This document shows positions 1-6,432 of a stretch of DNA of 31,034 bases, piece by piece (the first letter of the stretch is position 1; each line of letters starts with the position of its first letter). The notes under the pieces were generated by a model. That model had not been told where the DNA came from. It did no database searches and saw only the letters and a program-made list of their open reading frames with translations. The DNA is from a virus, in the IMG/VR virus record IMGVR_UViG_3300027784_000020, positions 1 through 31,034 of that record. One strand, given 5' to 3'. Position numbers and translations under genes: made by a program.

Positions 1-92
1 GAAAACACTTGACAGCCGTTATTATAAATGTTATTATATAATTGCATTGAGGAAAAGGGCATAAAAAAAATAATCAAAAGGGGAGATAAAAA
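1..92 (+). repeat. Promoter-leader repeat, copy 1
   Basis: Bases 1-50 match 1417-1466 with only three mismatches, and similarity continues loosely through the A-rich leader to the shared ribosome binding site (GGGGAGATAAAAA). The unit contains a promoter and two direct copies of GTTATTATA (18-26 and 30-38) that overlap the spacer and -10, which could be operator half-sites. The window starts at the first base of the repeat, so it may extend further left. Confidence 0.8.
9..37 (+). promoter_or_regulatory. Sigma-70 type promoter, early gene set 1
   Basis: TTGACA at 9-14 is a perfect -35. TATTAT at 32-37, after a 17-base spacer, is the best-placed -10; a TATAAT at 37-42 is 22 bases away and too far. 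It lies about 55 bases before the first start codon at 93 and is duplicated at 1425-1453. Confidence 0.75.
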
Positions 93-254
93 ATGAATAA
101 TGGTGTAAAAAATGTTTTAGAAGATACTTTAGAGGGAATGGTTACAAAAGTTGATAACAATTTAAATCAACATCCAGCTGGACTGAATGGTTATGAATTG
201 GAAGAAATGAAAGAAGAATTGGAATTATGTTTAGAGTTGGTAAAAAATGAATAA
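93..254 (+). CDS. Small hypothetical protein (53 aa)
   Basis: I do not recognise this protein. The ATG at 93 follows a strong GGGGAGA ribosome binding site 8-9 bases away, the same leader used by the genes at 446 and 1501. The product is short, helical and Glu/Leu-rich in its second half (residues about 34-52), with one cysteine and no membrane segment. Its stop overlaps the next gene's start by 8 bases, so the two are probably translationally coupled. Being first behind a strong promoter, it is probably an abundant early phage protein. The evidence is the ribosome binding site and operon position, not family. Confidence 0.65.
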   Translation: MNNGVKNVLEDTLEGMVTKVDNNLNQHPAGLNGYELEEMKEELELCLELVKNE

Positions 255-429
255 ATGCAGAGAATGCAATAGTGAGTTAAAAATATTAGGAACAGGGTAT
301 TATGGTGATACAATAGAAGTGAGATGTAAAAAATGCGGGATAGAATATGAAGTAGAAATGGATGGATTAGGTATGGCCGGAATGGAATGGGTAATTGCAA
401 AAGAAAAAGATATGATTGAAAAACAATAA
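247..429 (+). CDS. Zinc-ribbon small protein (60 aa)
   Basis: Two CxxC knuckles (C4-x2-C7 and C28-x2-C31) are spaced as in a minimal zinc ribbon, with a beta-rich stretch between them. Such small proteins often bind nucleic acid or act as adaptors, but nothing here shows the partner. No good ribosome binding site precedes the ATG, which overlaps the upstream gene by 8 bases, so translation is probably coupled. It ends just before the ribosome binding site of the gene at 446. The specific function is unknown. Confidence 0.65.
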   Translation: MNKCRECNSELKILGTGYYGDTIEVRCKKCGIEYEVEMDGLGMAGMEWVIAKEKDMIEKQ

Positions 430-445
430 AAAAGGGGAGATAAAA

Positions 446-922
446 ATGATTAAGAAAGCAAAAGCAAAAAATTTGGACTTGGAAAAAGGAGATAAAATTT
501 ATTTTAATGGTGACAGGGCAAATGCATCTGGTGTTGGCACTATTACTGAAATCAAAGATGATACTTATTACGAAAACGGTAAAGTGTATGAGGTAGAATT
601 TGCAGACGGTCGCGAGATGAGCCTTGAAGGCTTTAATTTTAGCGACCACTACGCGGGGAATGGGTCGACACGATTTGTTGCTTATGTAGAATATATGAAG
701 TGGAAAAGGGAAAGGATAATGAATTTTATCGGGGTCGAAGAGGGAGAGATGAATCAGGCAGTTGCTGAATTAATGGAACAGAAAAACTTTAAAAATATAA
801 AAATTACTTATTATAAAGATGGTCTGAACGCCGTTGAATTAGAGAGGAAGGAAGAGGGCAGAGATAATTACTTTTTGATTGTTACTGATAAAGAGCTGAA
901 AACTATTAAGAAAGGGCTTTAA
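446..922 (+). CDS. Hypothetical protein with SH3-like N-terminal segment (158 aa)
   Basis: I chose the ATG at 446 because AGGGGAGA lies 6-8 bases upstream; an in-frame ATG at 416 lies inside the previous gene and has no such site. Residues about 10-55 (phrases such as LEKGDKIYF, GVGTITEI and YEVEFADG) look like a small beta-barrel of the kind that reads DNA, RNA or protein tails. Residues about 90-158 are mixed alpha/beta. I cannot assign a family. It is followed by the first copy of a repeated hairpin element at 930-967. Confidence 0.6.
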   Translation: MIKKAKAKNLDLEKGDKIYFNGDRANASGVGTITEIKDDTYYENGKVYEVEFADGREMSLEGFNFSDHYAGNGSTRFVAYVEYMKWKRERIMNFIGVEEGEMNQAVAELMEQKNFKNIKITYYKDGLNAVELERKEEGRDNYFLIVTDKELKTIKKGL

Positions 923-929
923 AAATGGG

Positions 930-967
930 CTGGTGCTGGGCATCACCGAAAACTGCCTCAAAAAAAT
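930..967 (+). repeat. Intergenic hairpin element, copy 1
   Basis: The phrase GCTGGGCATCA followed by AAACTGCC and a run of A recurs at 1980-2011. GGGCA (938-942) can pair with TGCCT (954-958, one G-U pair). Each copy sits between a stop codon and the ribosome binding site of the next gene. The A run follows the stem on the + strand, so it is not a normal terminator; it may be an RNA processing or translation-control hairpin. Confidence 0.5.
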
Positions 968-985
968 CAATTGAGGGGTGTAAGA

Positions 986-1378
986 ATGAAACTTCATGAG
1001 CTTACACAGGAGCAGAAAATGTCGATACTGGGTATAGATGAGGACAGGGATAAGGTTACATTTACTACGGTTGCGGTTTGCTCTTTTTGTGAGGGGGCTG
1101 CATCTCTCGCGGTAGATAAAAGAGTTTTTGGTGAAGAGTCAGGCGGGTGGATTCAGGATAAAGAGTTGGCTTATGAAGTATCGTTGGTCCATTACGGGCA
1201 TAACTTAAAACAGTGGGGGAAAAGGGTTGCGAATAGAGAGTTTGTTCCCTACCCCTGTATTTGTGAATGCCCGGAAACAGGAGGAAGGCACAGGATTGAG
1301 GAAACCGATGATGATGGTATATCTAAGCAGTTTACCTGCGCTGATTGTGGGAAACGTGTGCGGAGGGGGTATAGATGA
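986..1378 (+). CDS. Cysteine-rich putative zinc-binding protein (130 aa)
   Basis: The ATG at 986 follows GAGGGGTG by about 6 bases; an in-frame TTG at 971 overlaps that site and is less likely. The protein has three cysteine clusters: CSFC near residue 33, CICEC near residues 90-94, and a C-terminal CADC knuckle with basic residues after it (KRVRRGYR). The last resembles half of a zinc ribbon with a nucleic-acid-facing tail. The central region is beta-rich. I do not recognise the family. It is the last gene before the second promoter repeat. Confidence 0.6.
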   Translation: MKLHELTQEQKMSILGIDEDRDKVTFTTVAVCSFCEGAASLAVDKRVFGEESGGWIQDKELAYEVSLVHYGHNLKQWGKRVANREFVPYPCICECPETGGRHRIEETDDDGISKQFTCADCGKRVRRGYR

Positions 1379-1416
1379 TAAGGCTGAAAAAAAATAAAAA
1401 AAATAAATTATTTCGG

Positions 1417-1503
1417 GAAAACACTTGACAGGAGTTATTATAAATGTTATTATATAATTGTATTGAATAAAAGAACATAAAAACGAAAGGGGAGATAAAA
1501 ATG
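1417..1503 (+). repeat. Promoter-leader repeat, copy 2
   Basis: This second copy of the unit at 1-92 keeps the -35, the -10, the paired GTTATTATA motifs (1434-1442 and 1446-1454) and the GGGGAGATAAAAATG translation start. The three differences in the first 50 bases fall in the spacer and just after the -10. It resets transcription for a second early gene set starting at 1501. Confidence 0.8.
1425..1453 (+). promoter_or_regulatory. Sigma-70 type promoter, early gene set 2
   Basis: TTGACA at 1425-1430, a 17-base spacer, then TATTAT at 1448-1453. It is identical in layout to the promoter at 9-37 and has the same putative operator repeats. Confidence 0.75.
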
Positions 1504-1971
1504 ACTACAAAGGTTGATGTTAAGAATGAGAGATATGTTTATTTTAAGGCGTGGCCGGTGCATATTAATCCGAAGGCGCATAAGTGCTGGGTTGGGAGAG
1601 TTGCTGGGTATGACCCGAACGAGAAGTATCCCGTCCAGCTTGATTGGCTGGATAAGGAGTGGCTTGATAATGAACAGCATTATGATGTCAGCAATTTAGT
1701 GCCGGGTGATTTCATAAAAGTTAATGCCGGCAGTCATAATAATAGTTATCCGCAGTATTTTATGATTGTGAATACTGCTGAGGATTATATTGAAATTAAA
1801 AAGATGGAAGAGAGCGAGGCGATAGCGGAGCTTGAAGAGGATAAAGATGGTATACAGGGGCTGAAAAAAGATGTCGCTCGATTGGTTGCAAGAAAGAATT
1901 TTGAGAGTGATGAAATAGGGCAGGAAAAACTCGAGGATATATTAAAAATACTGAATGAGGACAGGGCGTAA
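1501..1971 (+). CDS. Hypothetical protein (156 aa)
   Basis: The ATG at 1501 is preceded by AAAGGGGAGATAAAA, the shared early-gene ribosome binding site. Residues 1-100 are beta-rich with many aromatics (for example the WLDKEWLDN stretch) and include VPGDFIKVNAG, which looks like a turn of a small beta-barrel. Residues about 100-156 form a charged, probably helical tail. It is unrelated in sequence to the gene at 446, although both share the same upstream leader and downstream hairpin element, so regulatory modules appear to be reused around different genes. Function unknown. Confidence 0.6.
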   Translation: MTTKVDVKNERYVYFKAWPVHINPKAHKCWVGRVAGYDPNEKYPVQLDWLDKEWLDNEQHYDVSNLVPGDFIKVNAGSHNNSYPQYFMIVNTAEDYIEIKKMEESEAIAELEEDKDGIQGLKKDVARLVARKNFESDEIGQEKLEDILKILNEDRA

Positions 1972-1979
1972 AAATATCT

Positions 1980-2011
1980 GCTGGGCATCAGAATAAACTG
2001 CCCAAAAAAAA
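1980..2011 (+). repeat. Intergenic hairpin element, copy 2
   Basis: GGGCA at 1983-1987 pairs perfectly with TGCCC at 1999-2003 around an 11-base loop, followed by eight A residues and then the ribosome binding site of the gene at 2031. It matches the element at 930-967 in sequence and placement. Confidence 0.5.
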
Positions 2012-2030
2012 TAATTGAAAGGGGATAAAG

Positions 2031-2357
2031 ATGGGAGAAAATAGAGGGGTTTTTGATAGAGAAAAAGGTTTTTTAAATTATGAAGCTTTATTTGCGCTTA
2101 TAAAAGATGGTGGGAAGATGCTAGCGACTGACCTATGGTTTCACACCTCGAGGACGGTGGGGGCAGAAAGGCGGAAAGAAGAAGCGGAAAAGATTGCGAA
2201 GGATATAGCTTGGGAAGCGCAAAAAGAAGGCTCTTTCGATATAAAGGTTAGAGAAAGGGAAGAGCACTTTTCAATAACTTTTAAAAAGTTTGATGTTGAT
2301 GTTTATATTTATTTTGTATCGGAACAAGCGAAGGAAGCGGAAAACGAAGATGAATAA
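2031..2357 (+). CDS. Hypothetical protein (108 aa)
   Basis: The ATG at 2031 follows GAAAGGGGATAAAG. The product is rich in Lys, Glu and aromatic residues with an alternating pattern in its C-terminal half (FSITFKKFDVDVYIYF), suggesting a beta-sheet after a helical middle region (residues about 45-70). No motif is recognisable. It belongs to the second early gene set and is followed by a membrane microprotein. Confidence 0.55.
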   Translation: MGENRGVFDREKGFLNYEALFALIKDGGKMLATDLWFHTSRTVGAERRKEEAEKIAKDIAWEAQKEGSFDIKVREREEHFSITFKKFDVDVYIYFVSEQAKEAENEDE

Positions 2358-2393
2358 ATAGGGTTTAAAACTGTAAAGGAAGGGGGGGATTTT

Positions 2394-2513
2394 TTGGATA
2401 TTACAGGGTTTGTTTTGCCGGTGGTTGTGCTTATATATTTGCTGGTTAGTTTGCTGAGAGGCGACTCTAAGTGGGATGGCGACCAGTTTACGGATACTAA
2501 TAAATGGGGTTAA
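2394..2513 (+). CDS. Single-pass membrane microprotein (39 aa)
   Basis: A TTG start at 2394 follows the very strong purine run AAGGAAGGGGGGG by about 6 bases. Residues about 5-21 form one hydrophobic helix (Phe, Val, Leu, Ile, Tyr only apart from one Pro and one Ser), then a short polar tail with Asp, Lys and Trp follows. The positive-inside pattern is weak. Small early membrane proteins in phages can act in host takeover or superinfection exclusion, but nothing here shows which. The support is the ribosome binding site and the clean fit between neighbours. Confidence 0.6.
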   Translation: MDITGFVLPVVVLIYLLVSLLRGDSKWDGDQFTDTNKWG

Positions 2514-2533
2514 TATTATAAGGGGGCGTTAAG

Positions 2534-2815
2534 ATGGTATCAGCAAGAGAGGCGTTAAGAAAGGTTTATGGGGATAGTCGGAATTTTATATCTCCACGAA
2601 TTATTGAGACGGGCTGGGTAGAGAAGGGGGAAGTTGCTTATGAGCTTTCATACGGGCTATTTCTCGATAAGCACGTGTTTGGAATTAGTGTAGTTAGGAA
2701 AGATAATGTCGGGGCTTGGCAGAAGGATACGGCGAAATCAACGTCTGTCTTTGATGCTGATATTAATACTGCCCGGGAAGAGATTGAGGAAGTTCTTGAA
2801 AGGCTGAAAAACTAA
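2534..2815 (+). CDS. Hypothetical protein (93 aa)
   Basis: The ATG at 2534 follows AAGGGGGCGTTAAG. The protein starts with a short helix (SAREALRKVYG), has a beta-rich centre (YELSYGLFLDKHVFGISVV) and ends with a helix (AREEIEEVLERL). This layout suggests a small alpha/beta domain, but I cannot name the family. It lies 18 bases after the microprotein stop and 14 bases before the next start, consistent with one operon. Confidence 0.55.
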   Translation: MVSAREALRKVYGDSRNFISPRIIETGWVEKGEVAYELSYGLFLDKHVFGISVVRKDNVGAWQKDTAKSTSVFDADINTAREEIEEVLERLKN

Positions 2816-2829
2816 TATTTTAGGGGGGT

Positions 2830-3051
2830 ATGGGTATAGTGGAGGAAAATCAAGAATATAACTTAGAGAAGATAATATACGAGAGGTATGCGGAGTTGAT
2901 GGGGCACTATCTGGACTCGGAAGATATTATTGCGATGATTGTTTTGAAAGAGCTTAAAAAGATTATAATAGCGAAGGAGAATAATATAGCAGTAAGTGAT
3001 ATTGATTACGGCAAAATAAGAAAAGAGCTTGATAGAGAGGGGGGGGAGTGA
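2830..3051 (+). CDS. Small helical hypothetical protein (73 aa)
   Basis: Two starts are possible: ATG at 2830 has the AGGGGGG run only 1 base away, whereas GTG at 2839 (70 aa) is 10 bases from it. I report the longer form. The product is mostly helical and acidic, with an ILE/Lys-rich middle and no cysteine or membrane segment. The stop is directly abutted by the ATG of the SNF2 gene, whose ribosome binding site (GAGGGGGGGAG) lies inside this gene's last codons, so the two are co-translated. Function unknown. Confidence 0.55.
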   Translation: MGIVEENQEYNLEKIIYERYAELMGHYLDSEDIIAMIVLKELKKIIIAKENNIAVSDIDYGKIRKELDREGGE

Positions 3052-4749
3052 ATGAATAAGCAGGATGAAGTGGAGGTATCGGTTGAGGGTCGCTGGATTT
3101 ATGTCGATGCTCCGTATAAACTGAAAAACTTGTGTAAGCAGATTATTACCCGGCGCTGGGATAGTGGGAGTAAGAGGTGGAAATATCGAAAATCTCCGGC
3201 GGTAGCTCAGCAGATAAAAAAGAGGTTTGGCCGGCAGGGGGTGGAGCTGGAATATGATGCTGAGTTTGAAGAGTTTTTAGAATTAGCTGAGCAGGTAAAA
3301 AAAGCACATAGAGCGAAAGAGGCTGAGCCGGAGAATTTGCCGGAAATACCGAGGAAGGTTACTGTGCCTTGGGGGCATCAGAAACAGGCTTTTTGGTTTG
3401 CTTATCAGCTCCATGCGTGCGGTCTGTTTATGGATATGGGTACGGGGAAAACGAAGGTTGTGATTGACTTGATTAATAATCGCAACCACGAAAAAACTCT
3501 GGTAATATCCCCACTTTCAGTTGTCCCGGTGTGGGGGAATGAGGTGAAAAAGCACGCGGTTGATGAAATTAAAGTTGCTATGTTGAATGAAGGCTCTGTC
3601 GCCGATAAAATGAATTACTGCAAGCAGGAGCTGAGGAAAGCTGAGGCTCGAGGGCAGAAATTTATGGCGGTTATTAACTATGAGAGCAGTTGGCGTGAGC
3701 CTTTTGGCGACTGGGCGCTTGATGCCGGCTGGGATATGGTTGTCTGTGATGAGTCGCACAGGATTAAGAGTGCGGGGGCAAAATGCAGTCTATATGCCAG
3801 CAAGCTGGCGGATAGGGTTGATTATAGGGTGGCTCTCACCGGTACGCCGATGGCGAATGGTCCGTTAGATTTATACGGGCAGTATAGGTTTTTGGATAAG
3901 GGGGTTTTTGGCACGAGTTTTAATCGGTTTAAACAGCGGTATGCCGTTACTGGGGGGTACGGTGGGTATGAGGTAATTGATTATAAAAACGAGGCTGAAT
4001 TAAACCGCAGGATGTTCTCACTGGCGTATAAGTGTGAGAGTGAGGAAGTGCTTGACCTGCCGGAGTCGGTAGATTTATATCGATATGTTCAGCTGAGTGA
4101 TGATAATATGAAAACTTATAGCGAAATTAAAAATCAGTTTATTACTTTTTTAGACGAGCAGGGGGAGAAGGAGCTTACGGTGGTTAATGTTCTGAGTCAG
4201 TTGATGAGGTTACAGCAGTTGACTTCTGGTTTTTTGCCGGATGATGAGGGAGAAGTGCATGAGCTTGGTAGCGATAAGCTGGATTTGCTTGAAGAAGTGG
4301 TTGATGAAATTCCGGAAGGGAAAAAGATTGTCGTTTTTGCCCGCTTCAGGTATGACTTAGAGCTGATTAATAATCTGTTAACCGAGAAGGGTTATAAAGT
4401 TGCTGAAATATCTGGTCGGGAAAATGAGTATGAGGAGTTTTTTGATGGAAAGAAGGATGCTGTTGTGGCACAAATTCAGGCTGGAGGCGTTGGTATCGAC
4501 CTTTCGCAGGCTTCACACGCTATCTATTATAGTATGGGCTTTAGTTTGAAAAACTATAAGCAATCGAGGGCCAGACTGCATAGGCCGGGGCAAGAGGATA
4601 CAGTGAGGTTTATTCACCTTCTTGCGCGTGGCACTGTTGACGAGAAAATTCATGGGGCGCTGGAAGCTAAGCAGGAAATTATTGATTATATCATAGATGA
4701 GATTGCTGAAAAAATTGGAGAAAAATCTGCTAGAATACTTGACAGATAG
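3052..4749 (+). CDS. SNF2-family DNA-dependent ATPase/helicase
   Basis: This is a superfamily 2 motor of the phage SNF2 type (565 aa). The N-terminal 60 residues (basic, with repeated Trp and Tyr) resemble a HARP-like DNA-binding domain. Motif I is DMGTGKT (128-134), motif II DESH (233-236) and motif III LTGTP (262-266). The C-terminal RecA lobe shows VVFARFR (427-433), GGVGIDL (478-484) and the arginine-finger motif QSRARLHRPGQ (504-514). All catalytic motifs are intact. Such enzymes occur in Firmicutes phage replication modules together with VRR-NUC nucleases, as here, and translocate on duplex DNA, probably remodelling forks or protein-DNA complexes. A consensus promoter for the next gene overlaps its 3' end. 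Confidence 0.93.
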   Translation: MNKQDEVEVSVEGRWIYVDAPYKLKNLCKQIITRRWDSGSKRWKYRKSPAVAQQIKKRFGRQGVELEYDAEFEEFLELAEQVKKAHRAKEAEPENLPEIPRKVTVPWGHQKQAFWFAYQLHACGLFMDMGTGKTKVVIDLINNRNHEKTLVISPLSVVPVWGNEVKKHAVDEIKVAMLNEGSVADKMNYCKQELRKAEARGQKFMAVINYESSWREPFGDWALDAGWDMVVCDESHRIKSAGAKCSLYASKLADRVDYRVALTGTPMANGPLDLYGQYRFLDKGVFGTSFNRFKQRYAVTGGYGGYEVIDYKNEAELNRRMFSLAYKCESEEVLDLPESVDLYRYVQLSDDNMKTYSEIKNQFITFLDEQGEKELTVVNVLSQLMRLQQLTSGFLPDDEGEVHELGSDKLDLLEEVVDEIPEGKKIVVFARFRYDLELINNLLTEKGYKVAEISGRENEYEEFFDGKKDAVVAQIQAGGVGIDLSQASHAIYYSMGFSLKNYKQSRARLHRPGQEDTVRFIHLLARGTVDEKIHGALEAKQEIIDYIIDEIAEKIGEKSARILDR

Positions 4750-4767
4750 AGCGAAATATATTATAAT
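4739..4767 (+). promoter_or_regulatory. Consensus sigma-70 promoter with palindromic -10
   Basis: TTGACA (4739-4744), 17 bases, TATAAT (4762-4767): both hexamers and the spacing match consensus exactly. The -35 lies within the last codons of the SNF2 gene. The -10 is inside a 12-bp palindrome ATATTATAATAT (4758-4769), a possible operator for the regulator encoded 33 bases downstream. Confidence 0.85.
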
Positions 4768-4799
4768 ATTTATAAGGAAAAAGGGAGGAGGGAATAATT

Positions 4800-5033
4800 T
4801 TGGTAAATAAAAATAGCTTAAAAAATCCGTTAAGGGAGTATAGGGAACAGAATGATATAAGTCGAGATGAAGTGATGGAAAAGGTTGGCGTGTCTTATCA
4901 AACTATATATTTTTGGGAGCAGGGTAGAATGACCCCCGGAACTGATAATATGATTAGACTTTCTAATATGATGGGGGTTAGTTTTGAAGAATTGAGAAAG
5001 AGGTGGAAACAGTGGGAGCAATTCTCTGCTTAA
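4800..5033 (+). CDS. XRE/Cro-type helix-turn-helix regulator (77 aa)
   Basis: The TTG start at 4800 is about 9 bases after AGGGAGGAGG. Residues about 11-66 form a classic HTH_XRE domain: LREYREQNDISRDEVMEKV, then VSYQTIYFWEQG as turn and recognition helix, and a final helix ending in GVSFEEL. The domain makes up nearly the whole protein, with no peptidase or oligomerisation domain. It probably binds operators as a dimer, possibly the palindrome over its own promoter. In a replication module it could be a Cro-like or middle-gene regulator. Target and sign of regulation are inferred. Confidence 0.88.
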   Translation: MVNKNSLKNPLREYREQNDISRDEVMEKVGVSYQTIYFWEQGRMTPGTDNMIRLSNMMGVSFEELRKRWKQWEQFSA

Positions 5034-5061
5034 TAATATAATTTTAAGAAGGGGGGAAACA

Positions 5062-5550
5062 ATGGAACAACTAAAAGGAATATTGGAGGAAATAGGGGAG
5101 AAAGAGGAGCTGAGGAAAAAAGATAGTTTTGTTTTGGCAGATATGCTGGCCGGGCTGGATTCTCAGAAGAGCAAACTTAAAAAGAAGCTGGATAATATTA
5201 AGGAGCAGAGGGAGAAAATCGAAGAAATTTTGATGGAGAAGATGAGCGAGAATGGTATCCAGAATATTAATGCCGGGGATAGGACTATATATATACACCG
5301 GCAGTATTGGGCTGGTGCTAAGAATGAGAGAGAGCAACTTGTTCAGGCTCTGAAAGATATAGGTATGCAGGATTACGTTAAGGAAAATTATAATACGCAC
5401 TCTATTAGTGCGTGGGTGCGTGAGAGGATTGAAGAGTATGAGAATGAGAACGATACTGTTGTTGATGACCCGATAGAGATTTTACCTGAAGAATTGCAGG
5501 AAGAGATGAAAATATCTGAGAAGGTGCAACTGCGCTCTCGCAGGGCGTAG
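5062..5550 (+). CDS. Coiled-coil phage protein, Gp157-like
   Basis: The ATG at 5062 follows AAGGGGGGAAAC. Residues about 1-75 are a long charged coiled coil. The rest holds a compact domain with a beta pair (INAGDRTIYIHRQYWAG) and helices ending in SISAWVRE, a pattern I associate with phage proteins next to SSB or recombination genes and loosely like the Gp157 family. It lies between the HTH regulator and a zinc-binding protein of ssDNA-binding type, which fits a role in replication or recombination. The family assignment is from memory and moderate. Confidence 0.6.
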   Translation: MEQLKGILEEIGEKEELRKKDSFVLADMLAGLDSQKSKLKKKLDNIKEQREKIEEILMEKMSENGIQNINAGDRTIYIHRQYWAGAKNEREQLVQALKDIGMQDYVKENYNTHSISAWVRERIEEYENENDTVVDDPIEILPEELQEEMKISEKVQLRSRRA

Positions 5551-5586
5551 AGAATATAAATAATACCAAAAATGGGGGTAAAAAAA

Positions 5587-6345
5587 ATGAGTGAAAAGAA
5601 TTTGCCGGAGGAAATTGCTGACTTTCAAATCGTACAGATTGATATTAGACAGCTGGAGGAAGTCATTGAGGTTAATATTGGCGACGAGGGGATTTCTCGG
5701 TTTGACTTAGACCGCTTGAAAGTGCCGACGGGGGGTACAACTACTTGGTCTGTTCCGACTCTGGAGGGAGAGAAACAGCAGGAAGCCGTTGAAGGTATTG
5801 TCATTCACTGGAAAGATGTCCGGGCGTATTGGGCTGGCGATTATACAGGTAAGAATACTCCACCAGATTGTTACTCGGATGATGCAAAAATTGGGGTGGG
5901 CGACCCCGGAGGTAAATGTAAAGAATGCCCTTTTGCCGAGTGGGAGTCTGCTGAAGAGGGTGATGGGCAGGCTTGTAAGCAGATGAGAATATTGTTTTTG
6001 CTTAGAGAAAATAATATACTTCCGTTAGCTATTACTGCGCCTCCTACTTCCGTCGGTAATATTAAGAATTATTTTATGCGACTTGCGAGTAAGGGGATTG
6101 CTTTTTATGGTGCAATTACGCGCTTTGAGCTGGATAAGGCGATGAGCAGTGGAGGTATTGAGTATTCTGAGATAGTGCCGAGTTATGTTCAGAAGTTGAC
6201 CGGTGATGCTCTGGATAAGATGAGAGAAGTGCGTGAGCAGATTAAACCGAAACTGGAGCAGGTTGACTTAGAGCCGGAGGGTGCTGGTGAGGTATATGAA
6301 GGTGATGCTTATGATATAACAGAGGATGATAGTGAAGAAGACTAA
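5587..6345 (+). CDS. Zinc-binding phage protein, putative ssDNA-binding type (252 aa)
   Basis: The ATG at 5587 is 8 bases after GGGGG; an in-frame ATG at 5572 overlaps that site. Four cysteines (C95, C111, C114, C130) form a C-x15-C-x2-C-x15-C site in the context GGKCKECPFAEW and ACKQMR, followed by LFLLRENNILPLAITAPPTS. Related phage proteins carry this signature in replication modules and have been annotated as ssDNA-binding proteins, but I cannot confirm this by search. The C-terminal 45 residues are acidic, ending in EEDDSEED-like sequence, reminiscent of the acidic tails of SSBs. It is the last gene before a terminator, so it closes a transcription unit. Confidence 0.6.
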   Translation: MSEKNLPEEIADFQIVQIDIRQLEEVIEVNIGDEGISRFDLDRLKVPTGGTTTWSVPTLEGEKQQEAVEGIVIHWKDVRAYWAGDYTGKNTPPDCYSDDAKIGVGDPGGKCKECPFAEWESAEEGDGQACKQMRILFLLRENNILPLAITAPPTSVGNIKNYFMRLASKGIAFYGAITRFELDKAMSSGGIEYSEIVPSYVQKLTGDALDKMREVREQIKPKLEQVDLEPEGAGEVYEGDAYDITEDDSEED

Positions 6346-6366
6346 AAAGAATAAAGAAATTAATAG

Positions 6367-6404
6367 GCAGGGCGGTAATGGTTGATTGTCGCCCTGCTTT
6401 TTTT
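6367..6404 (+). terminator. Rho-independent terminator
   Basis: GCAGGGCG (6367-6374) pairs perfectly with CGCCCTGC (6390-6397) around a 15-base loop and is followed directly by seven T. It separates the HTH/coiled-coil/zinc-protein unit from the primase-helicase genes. No clear promoter follows before 6433, so readthrough or antitermination is likely to supply the downstream genes. Confidence 0.92.
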
Positions 6405-6432
6405 AGCTACATAAATAGAAGGGGGTATCTGT

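Noticed and set aside
1983-2010. GGGCA/TGCCC hairpin as a terminator
   Set aside because: The stem has 5 bp and is followed by A, not T, on the transcribed + strand. A minus-strand terminator would need a T run after the stem in that direction, but there it precedes the stem.
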